DNA of 64,000 bases from Palsa-1033 sp963735455. Lineage in GTDB: Bacteria; Chloroflexota; Limnocylindria; Limnocylindrales; CSP1-4. Below, in pieces: positions 25,101 through 32,648 of this stretch; position 1 is the first letter of the stretch, and every line of letters starts with the position of its first letter. A model generated the notes under the pieces. The model did no database searches and was not told the origin of the DNA. It saw only the letters and a program-made list of their open reading frames with translations. The translations under genes were made by a program, and so were the position numbers. Location: contig CAVTKZ010000001.1 of NCBI GenBank assembly GCA_963735455.1, forward strand, positions 310,001-374,000, written 5' to 3'.

Positions 25101-25911
25101 TGTAGTGGTCGACCAGAATATGGTTGCGAACTCAACCGCCACGAACACTTTTGGCGCGATCAACTTCCGTTCTGAGCCTTTTACGACTCGAGCCTTGCCA
25201 AACAACGCGCAGATTCTTCCGCAGGCGCCGCCTCAGGGATATTCCCAGGCATTCTCAAACAGCCTTTACAATCCGCCGGCGGACCCGCAAACACCGGTAT
25301 TTGTCGCTCCCGCAGGCGTGCCGACTCGATTCCGATTGGTGGTACCGAGTACGACGACGAGCAACGGGATCATGCCTCCGCCGGTATTCATTGTGCACGG
25401 ACACAACTGGCAGGAAGAGCCGTACACGAACGGCGGAACGCAGATCGGAGACAATCGATTGTCGGAGCATGTTGGATCCATCGAGGCTGGGCCTAACCAG
25501 AAATTCGACCTGTTATTTGCGAGTGCGGGAGGATCGGACAAGGTTCCCGGTGACTACCTTTACGACACTTATCAGACCGGTGGGGTCTTGGGCACCTGGG
25601 GCCTGTTCAGAGTCACAAAACATGCGGTTGTTATCGAAAAGGCTCACTTGCTGCAAAACTACTTGACGGTCAATGGGTCGATTCAGTCCGTGACCACAAA
25701 TGGCACCGGGCAATTGCCCAAACAACTGCAAATATTCGCTGCCGATGCTTCTCACGAAGGGGTTGAGCTGGGCAAAGCGGAAGTTGATTCCGATGGAAAG
25801 TGGTCATTCCGAGTAAAAACTGATCTCAAAGAACCTGCCACGATTCAAGTAACGGCAGTCAGCGATAAAGGTGATATCGGAGCTACCACCTTCGGGAAGA
25901 TCGTGCCTTAA
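19177..25911 (+). CDS. Giant secreted multicopper-oxidase-like protein (MnxG-type)
   Basis: Protein of 2244 residues with a signal peptide (KKLSKPCAIGILALIGSFG, cut near AMA-EE), so it acts outside the cytoplasm. It is built of repeated cupredoxin domains. A complete mononuclear/trinuclear-type ligand set is visible at H674-VHHLHAH-681 and at H728-C-H-FYP-H734-x4-M739. Further His motifs are QHIHLVKFDV (H1079, H1081), THDHFSPSTHQQAGLYAG (H1214, H1216), HTQSHAFEIHG (H1557-1566) and VHGHNW (H2074, H2076). The first and last domains have lost ligands (for example YSPSD where HCH is expected). Large proteins of this layout include the Mn(II) oxidase MnxG of Pseudomonas. Residues about 1783-1847 are an inserted beta-repeat (GSTSVTGLAAT ... 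TLTF), and the last 80 residues resemble an Ig-like domain. Mn oxidation, other metal oxidation, or phenol oxidation are possible substrates. Confidence 0.85.
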   Translation: MKHLKKLSKPCAIGILALIGSFGSVAMAEESSFACNRTVNAQVIALDQPWMWNRLGAAQPGGMIYALYGDVVKLDGSELPDPWKLSADQRRDLALKLVGNVRLRDEKRARPLVLRANKGDCLAITFWNLLSPEPKTGTAFNPKLRSTVQRANDKLAPLDLTTVSSATRWAGIHANGIELVGSIGSDASWVGENPNGLAKPGEVLGYKWYAAEEGTFLIYSPSDMESGEQAQAGLFGAINVEPEGAEWYRSQVTHDDLEEATLAEGDLKEHYRTLEKAEVVTDPLGQAPVAPAGFIKEALINREPDKRSSVDVYVKDSTGQGGGHIYTSDLQPLVYYHAIYGPTWKRTYQRGRPVLQMLQAVPLGDALYDEPLKPSPSNYVQELQDLDAGIIPGALREIFAQTLKMELSPGAKVTEQYRYSWLITDKGIAYLVAADQIDKQAGYRVRIFKAELVLISSDLTAVITGPNAGRFSYANTSPTFRTNPASPDRRQPYREFTIIYHQAFFATQAFAQWANDNLANVMQAGGDNFAINYGSAAIGPEIVANRLGVGPMGNADAVDLKFEEFFLSGWAVGDPAMVVDVPANAPNPLVSNPDEHRQIRTQVPPGSPAAVYAALDGKPRPATSVPPQSDDFAPLSKAQATKAFFPDDPSNVYHSYMDDHVKFRILHAGAGPAHVHHLHAHQWLHSPDSDDGHYLDSQLIIPGTAYTLEIAYGGSGNRNKTVGDSIFHCHFYPHFAQGMWALWRVHDVFEAGTVLDEKGIPVAGVNRALPDGEIARGTPIPAIVPLPTLAMAPTPAKVELTDLSPWYGKPVGQGRRVNVLPETEPGTDIVMKGPDGKPVYKNPGYPFFIPGVSGHRSPHPPLGFAWLEDPNTGEPIINTDKEKVYLDGGLPRHLVLDGKIVNEFQTRWDFTKDFVALDKQGNLQPGGGLDAFRLPEEGTPVELAAMKAHATRSTPSSQPNGEPGNFILNGLPPTPGAPYADPTVTDFGNANIHRRRYQAAVIQVNAVLNKEGWHFPQQRMISLWQDVASTMSGKRPPQPLFFRSNTQDTIQFWHTNLVPNYYELDDFQVRTPTDVIGQHIHLVKFDVTASDGASNGYNYESGTFSPEEVRERIYAINEVGGLYAFDLGSGYVNKSAPQEKLMVKKVSDYYPPPGSKVALAGGVPVITPAGESVFGKPPKGEDWNGAQTTVELWAVDPLLNNEGVDRTLRTVFTHDHFSPSTHQQAGLYAGLVIEPEDSSWYLPDGTRMNTRLDGGPTSWHGYVVPQDPKESYREFMLEFQDMQLAYAKGSLDDRSSLIFDPRKTKVPSAAFDLSQTGQINAFQYYVDELNNQRLPIGKNGTAGQEVAGFTDLFLEFGVPLSPQAKVEVNEKNVQWTITEAAGQVNGGDHYIVRAVRQNQNINGVNVPVIVQMPVYTPDISPSWSDAKFALNSPTDGANQSNGIQPNGVPFPQLVSQNQIGTYSLNYRNEPVPFRLANLSAKPPVVSPMNIPEEQSDPALVFASIPRADPNLNIQPDGKVTGFPSPLVPNAQPDDPYTPLLEAYANDKVQIRTLVGAHTQSHAFEIHGVKWLFEPSYKNSGYRNAQLMGLSEHFEMLFDLPPTTIEHSDVKELPKFADYFYSPSSGIVGLSNGLWGIMRAYGRYVEGVHVLPNNEQPPSAGNVDLFEQGYSEAKKTGGPTREFDVTAVTASVLKDGKLVFNGRDPNNELSTPDAVLFVRTSDLGSGKLKEGAPIEPLILRAAAGDWIKVTVRNGFDPKSPVFGPANTNTLPYGTPFNRSSQSQGGTLTSGSTSVTGLAATAELVVGMFVSGTGIAPGTIISQIDSGTQITLSIAATANGAQTLTFDPDLVPLVPLRTSYRVGLHPQLVAYNPLNANGLIVGFNPQSKLVAPLDKPQDFYWYAGEVVSDRSGTKVEQATPIEFGATNLVGADQMIQPQFGMVGALIVEPEGSSWVEGITTRAAATVTKTDGTSFREFVVVDQNMVANSTATNTFGAINFRSEPFTTRALPNNAQILPQAPPQGYSQAFSNSLYNPPADPQTPVFVAPAGVPTRFRLVVPSTTTSNGIMPPPVFIVHGHNWQEEPYTNGGTQIGDNRLSEHVGSIEAGPNQKFDLLFASAGGSDKVPGDYLYDTYQTGGVLGTWGLFRVTKHAVVIEKAHLLQNYLTVNGSIQSVTTNGTGQLPKQLQIFAADASHEGVELGKAEVDSDGKWSFRVKTDLKEPATIQVTAVSDKGDIGATTFGKIVP

Positions 25912-26007
25912 ACCTAAACTCCGAAATTGAGGACTGGCCCTTCGTGCCCGTCCTCGAAAAATCCTGATGTTTCACAATCAGAATAACGGATCAACAGTGC
26001 ACTGCGT

Positions 26008-26865
26008 GTGTGGGAAATCGGAATTCTAGTCGGCGGTTCCCCATTGAGGTTGGGATCAGGTGATCGATGCAGGAATCCTGCGGTGACTGCTAGTGACGTC
26101 ACCGATATCGAAGCGGTTTTCGTTGCGGATCCGTTTATGATCTTGCGGAAAGGCCTTTGGTATCTTTTTTTCGAAGTGTTGCGGAAAGACAATCTTTTGG
26201 GCGAGATCGGTCTGGCTGTTAGTAATGATTTACTGGCCTGGAAATATCAGAAGATCGTTCTGCGCGAATCATTCCATCTTTCCTACCCGTGTGTTTTCGA
26301 GTGGGAAGGGAGTTACTATATGATTCCTGAGACCCTGGGTGCGGGTGAGGTCCGCCTTTACAAAAGCCGGGATTTCCCCTTCGATTGGCAGGTCGTCCGC
26401 TCTCTGATCAAGGGACCTCATGCCGATCCATCGATCTTTCGTTCCGGAGACAGATGGTGGATGTTCGCATGCGACACCCCCTTCACGCACCAGTCTCTCC
26501 GTTTATACAGTGCGCCGCAACTTGAAGGGCCGTGGGAAGAGCATCAGGAGAGTCCCATAGTCCAGAACGACGCCGGGATTGCCCGACCGGCGGGCCGAGT
26601 TCTCACCTTCGACGGCCGGCCGATTCGCTTCGCGCAAGACTGTTCGCGACAATATGGAGACCAGGTGTGGGCGTTTGAGATCACCCACCTGACCAGGGGG
26701 AGCTACAGCGAACGGCTCGCTTTGCCCGAGGCGATCATCGGGGCTGGAATCAGAGGGAATTGGCGGACCAGCCGGATGCATCATATCGATGCGCACGCGA
26801 GTTCCGCCGGCAACTGGATAGCCTGCGTCGATGGTTGGCGTGCTCCGGAGGACTGCGCCTTATAA
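26008..26865 (+). CDS. Five-bladed beta-propeller protein (GINT1-like / GH43-like)
   Basis: Product of 285 residues. It contains ADPFMILRKGLWYLFFEVL, GEIGLAVSNDLLAWKYQKIV, FHLSYPCVFEWEGSYYMIPE, and ADPSIFRSGDRWWMFACD. These are blades of the propeller found in glucosamine inositolphosphorylceramide transferase-like proteins and related to GH43 glycosidases. In bacteria such domains are often fused to, or adjacent to, glycosyl or formyl transferases. The start is uncertain: GTG at 26008 is the first plausible codon, but the homologous sequence seems to extend to about 25990 (INSALRVWEIG), with an in-frame stop at 25984, so the N-terminus may be truncated or use a rare start. Two glycosyltransferase genes follow after a repeat block. 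The substrate is probably a surface polysaccharide. Confidence 0.75.
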   Translation: MWEIGILVGGSPLRLGSGDRCRNPAVTASDVTDIEAVFVADPFMILRKGLWYLFFEVLRKDNLLGEIGLAVSNDLLAWKYQKIVLRESFHLSYPCVFEWEGSYYMIPETLGAGEVRLYKSRDFPFDWQVVRSLIKGPHADPSIFRSGDRWWMFACDTPFTHQSLRLYSAPQLEGPWEEHQESPIVQNDAGIARPAGRVLTFDGRPIRFAQDCSRQYGDQVWAFEITHLTRGSYSERLALPEAIIGAGIRGNWRTSRMHHIDAHASSAGNWIACVDGWRAPEDCAL

Positions 26866-27239
26866 AGAGATCACTCCTGTCCAAGAAGCGTTCCAAAAGA
26901 GGACTGAAAGGAAGGCTTTTGTTTCTGATTAGGTTAAATCGGATGCGCTTCCTGGGCGTTCCCGCGCAACGGCGGAGGTAGGGACGCGCTCCCGCTTGAT
27001 CCGCCTCAGCAGGTCCAATGGTCAGGTCCGGTGTAGCCCGCCTCCGATGGTAGATGCACTCCGGCGCGTCCGGCTTCGCAGGTCTGGAACGCGTCTGTGG
27101 ACGTGCTGCGCCGGACGCGCCGGAACGCGGATACGATCAGAGGCGCTGCACTGGATCTTAACCATCGGAGGTCCTGCCGCGGATCGCGCGGGAGCGCGTC
27201 CCATCCCATCGGCATCGCCTCATCAGATCGTCAAACCTA
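26866..27239. repeat. Repeat block with GGTAGGG hairpin
   Basis: Bases 26977-27206 have the left arm GGTAGGGACGCGCTCCCGC and right arm GCGCGGGAGCGCGTCCCAT with GC-rich inner inverted segments. This is the same family as 12381-12496. No gene is visible. Confidence 0.65.
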
Positions 27240-27518
27240 GTGTACCGTCTCGCATATAATGGTGATGTCGCCGCAGGTCAGTTGGCTGTTTTTCAAGGCG
27301 GTCGAGCGGACAGCGCCCATATCTGGATTCATACGGGTCGAGCGAGCAACGCAGAAAAACAGCCAACCGGCCGCGGCCCGGAGGGTTGCGTTGAAAATGG
27401 GCCGGCGGCCGCGTTGCTCGTCGGTTACGTATCGATTGAGATATGCGCCTTCGCTCGCGCCTTGCCGACGGCCCATTTTGAACGCAACGACATCGCCATT
27501 ATATGCGAGACGGTACAC
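27240..27518. repeat. MITE-like element with GTGTACCGTCTCGCATATAA terminal inverted repeats
   Basis: A 279-base element starts GTGTACCGTCTCGCATATAA and continues TGGTGATGTCG. It ends with the complement (CGACATCGCCATTATATGCG then AGACGGTACAC). A TA precedes it. A larger relative with near-identical ends lies at 33772-34378, and single ends occur near 27618, 36568 and 55037. No transposase is encoded. The TA target and terminal repeats fit a non-autonomous IS630/Tc1-mariner-type element. Frames across the element are not credible genes. Confidence 0.7.
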
Positions 27519-27775
27519 CAGGGCCTCTTGGCTGAAGCGCGGTCTATACGACCGCGCAACGGCTCCAATCCAAGACTACCCGGTCCAACTAACGATTATT
27601 TTGGACAGCAGTGAGACGAGACCTTATACCGTCTCACAATGGTGATTTCGTTGCGTTGAAAATGGGCCGTGGGCAATGTAGCATACGTATCCTGCGTGTA
27701 TCTTCTACAGGCTGGAAGCCTATGCTACTTTCAAGTCGCGCCGGCGGCAGCGCGCATATCTGAATCTATGCGTAT
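27519..27775. repeat. Decayed MITE copy and GTAGCATA hairpin before a glycosyltransferase gene
   Basis: At 27622 the end of the 27240 family appears again (ACCGTCTCACAATGGTGATT), followed by the shared TTGCGTTGAAAATGGGCCG. Inside, TGTAGCATACGTATCCTGCG and CTACAGGCTGGAAGCCTATG form an inverted pair. The block ends with CGCGCATATCTGAATCTATG, directly before the ATG at 27776, so the repeat supplies the upstream region of the next gene. Confidence 0.55.
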
Positions 27776-28504
27776 ATGCCAGACCGGACACTAGTTCAGA
27801 GTCTTTGGATCGGACGGAAACTCTCAGCCATGGAGAGGCTCTCGATCGCATCGTTTCTTGCCCACGGTCATGAATATCATCTTTATGTTTACGAAGAGAT
27901 CGAGAATGCTCCAAAAGGAACTGTGCTAAAGGCGGCCGACGAGATTCTACCGGAATCGATGATTTTCCAGTACAGAAGCCACCCCAGCCATGCTGGGTTT
28001 TCGAATTTCTTTCGTTATAAGCTTTTGCTGAGCAGAGGCGGATGGTGGGTAGATACCGATGTTGTCTGTTTGAAGCCTTTCGCGTTCGAGGACCCGCACG
28101 TATTTGCGTCCGAACGGGTTAGCGGGCACGAAGTTCCGACGACTGCGGTGCTTAAGGCGCCACCTGGAAGCGAGGTCATGGCATTTAACTGGGAAATATG
28201 CCAGTCGTGTCCCGATCCGACCGATGTGGTCTGGGGCGAGCACGGGCCTCAACTGATGGAGAGAGTAATCGCAAAATTCGGGCTGCGATCTTTGGTCAAA
28301 GCTGCGCAAGTTTTCTGTCCGCTTGCCTATGACGAATGGGAGGAGGTGCTTTCGTCCGAGAATGCGAGGTTTGTCGACGAAAATACTCACAGTATCCATC
28401 TTTGGAACGAGATGTGGCGCCGCGGCGGCCGCGATAAGGAGGCTTCCTATGCTCCGAATTGCCTCTACGAACGGCTCAAGGCAACTTTTTTGTCGCGATG
28501 CTAA
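27776..28504 (+). CDS. Glycosyltransferase family 32-like (capsular polysaccharide type)
   Basis: Protein of 242 residues. The opening LVQSLWIGRKLSAMERLSIA, the segment SNFFRYKLLLSRGGWWVDTD with the metal-binding DTD, and the following VVCLKPFAFEDPHVFASERV are characteristic of GT32/Gb3-synthase-type enzymes with a GT-A fold. HIWNEMW-like HLWNEMWRRGG near the C-terminus fits the family end. It would transfer a hexose from a nucleotide sugar. It overlaps the next gene by 7 bases, so the pair is coupled. A decayed mobile repeat lies immediately upstream, so its promoter may come from that element. Confidence 0.83.
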   Translation: MPDRTLVQSLWIGRKLSAMERLSIASFLAHGHEYHLYVYEEIENAPKGTVLKAADEILPESMIFQYRSHPSHAGFSNFFRYKLLLSRGGWWVDTDVVCLKPFAFEDPHVFASERVSGHEVPTTAVLKAPPGSEVMAFNWEICQSCPDPTDVVWGEHGPQLMERVIAKFGLRSLVKAAQVFCPLAYDEWEEVLSSENARFVDENTHSIHLWNEMWRRGGRDKEASYAPNCLYERLKATFLSRC

Positions 28505-29451
28505 AACTGATTGTGGCGCCGAAAACGGCGCTGAGAGGTTATATCAGCCGTGAGTTTTTCTTTATTATTGAGAGTCTCGAACTCCGCTTCGGCTGGAGGC
28601 AAATAGAAGCTTGGGAATTGGCGAATGATAGCCGTTCATTGCGGACGATTCTTCTGGATAGATTGGGAAGCATTCCGGAGGTGATTCTATTTTGGGAGCA
28701 GTATGAGCTCTTTACGTCGCGGGCGAGGGAACTTTGGCGGCTTGGCATCCAAACCGGTATTTGGGCCGATGACATCCATTCGTTCAGCGACGCGGCGCGG
28801 CTTGGTCGTGCGGTGCCATTCGTCCTGGCAGACAAGGTCTTAGCCGCTTATGCAAACCGGTTTGAGGAATTCTATCCGTTTGTCAGGAAAGGCGCCGACC
28901 TCATCTGGGTGCCTCACTCCGCATCAGCGGATTTCGTAGTTCCCCTAAACGAAACGCCTGAAGCCGCTGTATTTATCAGTGGAGCGATGACGAGCCATTA
29001 TCCGATGCGCCGTCAGGTGAAGGCCCTTCATGAGGAAAGCTGCATGCCGATCGTTTTTTTTGAGCATCCCGGTTATCATTGCGAGTTCGACCACGAATCG
29101 GATGAGAGAGTTGGCAATGGATACGCGAGAAATATCGCCCGGCACCTCGCGGCGTTTACCGACGGACTAATTTATGGCTATCTTGTGGCGAAGTTTTTTG
29201 AAATACCGGCCACCGGCGCTCTTCTGCTCGGAGAAGGAAGGATGAATGGTGCGCTTGCGGGTCTGGGCTTTCGCGATGGCGTACATTATCTCTCAGTCGG
29301 CCCGGAGAACCTCAAGGCGCGCATTGAAGAAGTATTGGACCGAAGGAATCGAAAGGCGATCGACGAGATCCGGCGGCGAGGTCAGAAACTCGTGCTGGAG
29401 CGTCACCTGGTCGAGCATAGAGCAAAACAGATTGATGAAGTATTCGGCTGA
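28498..29451 (+). CDS. CgeB-like glycosyltransferase (GT-B fold)
   Basis: Product of 317 residues from the ATG at 28498, which lies inside the end of the GT32 gene; an upstream start at 28459 is less likely. The N-terminal half has ILFWEQYELFTSRARELWR and GIWADDIHSFSD, and the C-terminal half has FTDGLIYGYLVAKFFEIPATGALLLGEG, close to the end domain of CgeB/YkvP-type glycosyltransferases. No clear EX7E motif is present. It probably acts on the same glycan as the gene before it. The REP palindrome at 29458 and a terminator-like hairpin at 29556 follow, so transcription likely ends there. Confidence 0.75.
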   Translation: MLKLIVAPKTALRGYISREFFFIIESLELRFGWRQIEAWELANDSRSLRTILLDRLGSIPEVILFWEQYELFTSRARELWRLGIQTGIWADDIHSFSDAARLGRAVPFVLADKVLAAYANRFEEFYPFVRKGADLIWVPHSASADFVVPLNETPEAAVFISGAMTSHYPMRRQVKALHEESCMPIVFFEHPGYHCEFDHESDERVGNGYARNIARHLAAFTDGLIYGYLVAKFFEIPATGALLLGEGRMNGALAGLGFRDGVHYLSVGPENLKARIEEVLDRRNRKAIDEIRRRGQKLVLERHLVEHRAKQIDEVFG

Positions 29452-29457
29452 ATCGAT

Positions 29458-29526
29458 GTAAGCGAAGGCTCCAGCCTTTGCCTGCCCGGCTCACCACGGG
29501 ATGCAAAGGCTGGAGCCTTCGCTTAC
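29458..29526. repeat. REP-type palindrome, copy 2
   Basis: The arms GTAAGCGAAGGCTCCAGCCT and the complement ending TTCGCTTAC face each other around a loop of about 20 bases. It matches the palindrome at 13190-13259 with a different loop. Confidence 0.75.
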
Positions 29527-29555
29527 GGCTTCTCTCTCGTCCCTCGAAAATCCCT

Positions 29556-29590
29556 GCTCTTGGACAGACGCGCAGCGTCTGTCCAAGAGC
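29556..29590 (+). terminator. Terminator-like hairpin, relative of 9764-9798
   Basis: The 15-base arms GCTCTTGGACAGACG and CGTCTGTCCAAGAGC pair perfectly around CGCAG, followed by CTTTCTAAC. The T-run is poor, so it is as much a dispersed palindrome as a terminator. It lies between the end of the glycosyltransferase pair and the convergent coxB gene. Bases 29591-29752 hold nothing recognisable. Confidence 0.6.
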
Positions 29591-29752
29591 TTTCTAACAC
29601 CCAATGAGTTCGGCGGTTGGTCTGACGCCGGATTGCGTCGGCAACATAAGATTGTCTATGGCAGTAGGGAGCGTCCCCTCCGCTGATCTAAGCCACAAAT
29701 TCTGCGAGAACGCCGACGAGAAGCTGACGAGTTCCAAATTCGGAGTTTAGGC

Positions 29753-30655
29753 TTAAAAGCGACAGAGGCGAACGGCGGCACGACGGTCCCTACCGTGGAT
29801 GCGTTGCTCTATATAATACCACTTGTCGAATTCCGCCTGGGAGACGACCTCAATCTGCGCCTTCATATTATAATGCCCTGAGCCGCATAGCTGGCTGCAG
29901 GCCAGTTGGTAGCTTCCGATTTTTGTCGGAATGAACCATACCCAATCGATGGTCCGGCCCGGAACCGCATCCTGGTAAATACGAAATTGCGGAATATAGA
30001 AGCCGTGTATGACGTCCCTGGAATTGAGACGTATCCGAACGGGTTTGTTCACCGGCAGTTCGAACACCCCGGATTGTAAATCGTCCTTCGTCACCGGATC
30101 GGTTGGATCGTTTCCGAACATATTATCAGCGCTGATCAGTTTCGCATCTGATCGGCCTAGTTTGCCGGTCGGCCCCGGATATTGAAAGGTGAACCCAAAC
30201 TGGTAGGCCGTAACCGCAATCTCCATTGCGTCCGGCGGCGGTTCTCTGTGGATGACGTTCAACCACAAATGATTGCTGTAACCCCAAAGGCCGATAAAGA
30301 TCGCTGTCGGTATCGCCGTCCAAACAACTTCCAGGCGATTGTGGCCGTGGCTATAGATGGCTCGCACGCCTCTTCTCGCTCGATACCGAATCAGAAAATA
30401 AATATAAACCACCTGGGTCAGGATAAATACGCCACCTGTCAGATAGTAAATAAAATAGGTAAGCTGATCGATCTGCTCGCCACTCTTGGTCGCTACGTCC
30501 GGCATCCACCAAAGACCCGAAGTACGCGGCGCTCCGTAGGCTGACCCGCCTATCGCGAGAAACAAACCAACCAGCGCGGCAATGAAACCCTTTTTACGGG
30601 ACAGGACCTGGCTGATACGCTGCTCGTCAAAAAGATGAATGGTTCGCGGCGCCAT
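29753..30655 (-). CDS. Cytochrome c oxidase subunit II-like protein (orphan CoxB)
   Basis: Protein of 300 residues. A hydrophobic N-terminal stretch is followed by two transmembrane helices (FIYYLTGGVFILTQVVYIYF and VVWTAIPTAIFIGLWGY) and a CuA cupredoxin domain. CuA ligands are present: H227 (RDVIHGFYIP), C263, C267, H271 and M274 in CSQLCGSGHYNM. The usual Glu of that motif is Gln, which ligates through its backbone and so can be tolerated. The conserved tryptophan segment for electron entry (QWxW) reads YQFGFTF, so both Trp are Phe. No subunit I or III gene is in the window. It is the last gene of a minus-strand unit after the Mo/W transporter, overlapping it by 29 bases. It may accept electrons from another donor or work as a sensor or copper protein rather than in a standard oxidase. 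Confidence 0.85.
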   Translation of the reverse strand: MAPRTIHLFDEQRISQVLSRKKGFIAALVGLFLAIGGSAYGAPRTSGLWWMPDVATKSGEQIDQLTYFIYYLTGGVFILTQVVYIYFLIRYRARRGVRAIYSHGHNRLEVVWTAIPTAIFIGLWGYSNHLWLNVIHREPPPDAMEIAVTAYQFGFTFQYPGPTGKLGRSDAKLISADNMFGNDPTDPVTKDDLQSGVFELPVNKPVRIRLNSRDVIHGFYIPQFRIYQDAVPGRTIDWVWFIPTKIGSYQLACSQLCGSGHYNMKAQIEVVSQAEFDKWYYIEQRIHGRDRRAAVRLCRF

Positions 30656-32648
30656 TCGTTTCTTGCTTCATGATTTGGATTGAGCTCTGTGGCAAAAACA
30701 GGCTAACGGATTCTCGCTCGCTCCAGCGCACTGGCGGCCGTTCGCTATGAACTTCTTCTACCTCCCAGTAATCCGGGCATGCTCCGTTTCCAACGACTAC
30801 GGCGAGTCGGTCACCGGTTGGACGAGGCCATATGGCGTCGATTACGCCGCCCATAACCGTCCCGGGCGGCAGAGAATCGCAATCCAAACGGCGGACCGCT
30901 GTGACGGCGGACGGGTTAACGAAGAAATCGACAGTCGCGCCGGGCACAAGAGGCCCGGGAGGCGCGGACAAAGCGAAACACTGGTACTTGATCAAATTCG
31001 CTTCAGGCGTTGATTCCATGACCTGTCCTCGAAATGTGTTCCGAAAGCCGAGCAGCCTGGCCGCCAATGCGGAAGCCGGGGAACCAAAAACGTCTTCACG
31101 CCGTCCCTGCTGCAGGACTCGTCCTCCATCGATAACGATCACTTCCTCGACCAACTCATAAGCCTCCTGTGGATCGTGGGTGACCAGCACCACAGAAAGA
31201 TCAAGTTGCCGCAGTATTCGGAGTAGTTCGCGCCGAAGATGCAAACGAAACGGCGTGTCCAACGAGGCGAAGGGTTCGTCCAGCAACAGGTAGTCGGGCT
31301 GACGTACCAGCGCGCGCGCCAGGGCTGTACGCTGTTGCTGACCGAAAGATAACTGACTCGGATAATGTTCATGCAAGCCTTCGAGTCCCAAAAGCCGAAT
31401 CACCTGAGCAACCCTTCCTATGTCTGCAGCTTTGGTCCTGGTAGCAAACAGAATGTTCTGCCAGACCGTCATGTGCGGGAAGAGAGCGAAATGTTGAGGG
31501 ACATACCCGATATGACGCTCGTCGGGGTGCAGCCAGACTCCCTCGTGCGCGTCGAACAGGGTGCGCGTGCCGACCGTCAGGCGACCTTCCGATGGCTGTA
31601 TAAGGCCTGCTAGTACTTTTAGGAGAAGACTCTTTCCTGCGCCTGACGGCCCGAGGACGGCGACCCTGCGGCAGCGTGTCTGAAACTGCACATCAAGCCG
31701 GAAATCACCAAATTTGTGCACGATATCTGCCGTGATAGGAGCAGCGGTCTGACGGCGCGTAACGGGGGCAAAGTTGATGCCGTCCCATCGGAGATCATCC
31801 CGTTGCAGACCGGAGGAATCTCGAGAAGATGAGAGGTCGACCGCAGACTGGAAAGGAGAGTTCCCCGCGAACCATTGTCGGCGTGCCAACAAATGGGAGA
31901 GAGCCACTCCAGCAGATCCTACCGCCAGCATGAGCACCACCAAAGGAACCGTACTATTCAGTCCTGATTCTGAAAACTGAACCCAGGCCAAGACAGGCAG
32001 TGAATAAGGGTGATACGCGACCATGGCGGTCGCGCCGAACTCACCGACCGCCCTGACCCAGGATAGGGTGATGCCGCTACGGATGGCGGGCCATGCTAAT
32101 CTCAGCGTGATACGCCAAAAAATTTCTACGGGCGATTTACCGAACGTGGTGGCCACTTGCTCCAGAGCCGGGTCAACATCTTCAAACGCTGTGCGCGCCG
32201 CAATAATGAGAAACGGGCTTGCCACGAATGCCTGAGCCGCGATGATGGCCGGCAGGTTGTCTGTCAATGGAGGGAGCCCCATTTGAGAGAGCCAGCCGCC
32301 GACCGGTGCATAGGGACCGAAGGCCATAAGTAACAAAATGCCGGATACCGACGGGGGAAGCGCGAGTGGAATCTGAACTAGCAGCGTGACAAATGTCTTA
32401 CCGGGAAAGTCGCGGCGCGCCAGGAGGTAGGAGAGGGGAACTCCGAATAGTAATAACAGTATGCTCGTTATTGTGGCGGTCTCGGCAGACACTGCTGCGG
32501 CGGCGAGCACCACGGGATTCAACAACCCGTTTAACGAACCGATCGATACCCGGGGTAGAAGACTCGCCAGCGGCAGTATGAGGTAAGCGAGCAAAAGCCC
32601 GCCCAACATGACGAATACCGGAGGTACGGGTTGAAGAACCCGCTTCAT
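30627..32648 (-). CDS. Molybdate/tungstate ABC transporter, permease-ATPase fusion
   Basis: Protein of 673 residues joining both membrane and motor parts of a Mo/W importer. Residues 1-260 are a six-helix ModB/WtpB-type permease with the EAA-like loop (FEDVDPALEQVATTFGKSP and WRITLRLAWPAIRSG). Residues about 310-530 are the ATPase: Walker A GPSGAGKS, the signature LSFGQQQR (LSGGQ with one change) and Walker B YLLLDEPFASLD, then VLVTHDPQEA. The last 120 residues look like a TOBE oxyanion-sensing region. It overlaps the binding-protein gene upstream by 4 bases and coxB downstream by 29. ModB-ModC fusions are known but uncommon. The imported oxyanion could supply the molybdenum enzyme MsrP encoded at 60101. 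Confidence 0.88.
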   Translation of the reverse strand: MKRVLQPVPPVFVMLGGLLLAYLILPLASLLPRVSIGSLNGLLNPVVLAAAAVSAETATITSILLLLFGVPLSYLLARRDFPGKTFVTLLVQIPLALPPSVSGILLLMAFGPYAPVGGWLSQMGLPPLTDNLPAIIAAQAFVASPFLIIAARTAFEDVDPALEQVATTFGKSPVEIFWRITLRLAWPAIRSGITLSWVRAVGEFGATAMVAYHPYSLPVLAWVQFSESGLNSTVPLVVLMLAVGSAGVALSHLLARRQWFAGNSPFQSAVDLSSSRDSSGLQRDDLRWDGINFAPVTRRQTAAPITADIVHKFGDFRLDVQFQTRCRRVAVLGPSGAGKSLLLKVLAGLIQPSEGRLTVGTRTLFDAHEGVWLHPDERHIGYVPQHFALFPHMTVWQNILFATRTKAADIGRVAQVIRLLGLEGLHEHYPSQLSFGQQQRTALARALVRQPDYLLLDEPFASLDTPFRLHLRRELLRILRQLDLSVVLVTHDPQEAYELVEEVIVIDGGRVLQQGRREDVFGSPASALAARLLGFRNTFRGQVMESTPEANLIKYQCFALSAPPGPLVPGATVDFFVNPSAVTAVRRLDCDSLPPGTVMGGVIDAIWPRPTGDRLAVVVGNGACPDYWEVEEVHSERPPVRWSERESVSLFLPQSSIQIMKQETNGAANHSSF

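Noticed and set aside
27240..27645. Overlapping open frames of 87-128 codons
   Set aside because: They fall inside an inverted-repeat element, occur in several frames, and have no protein-family character.
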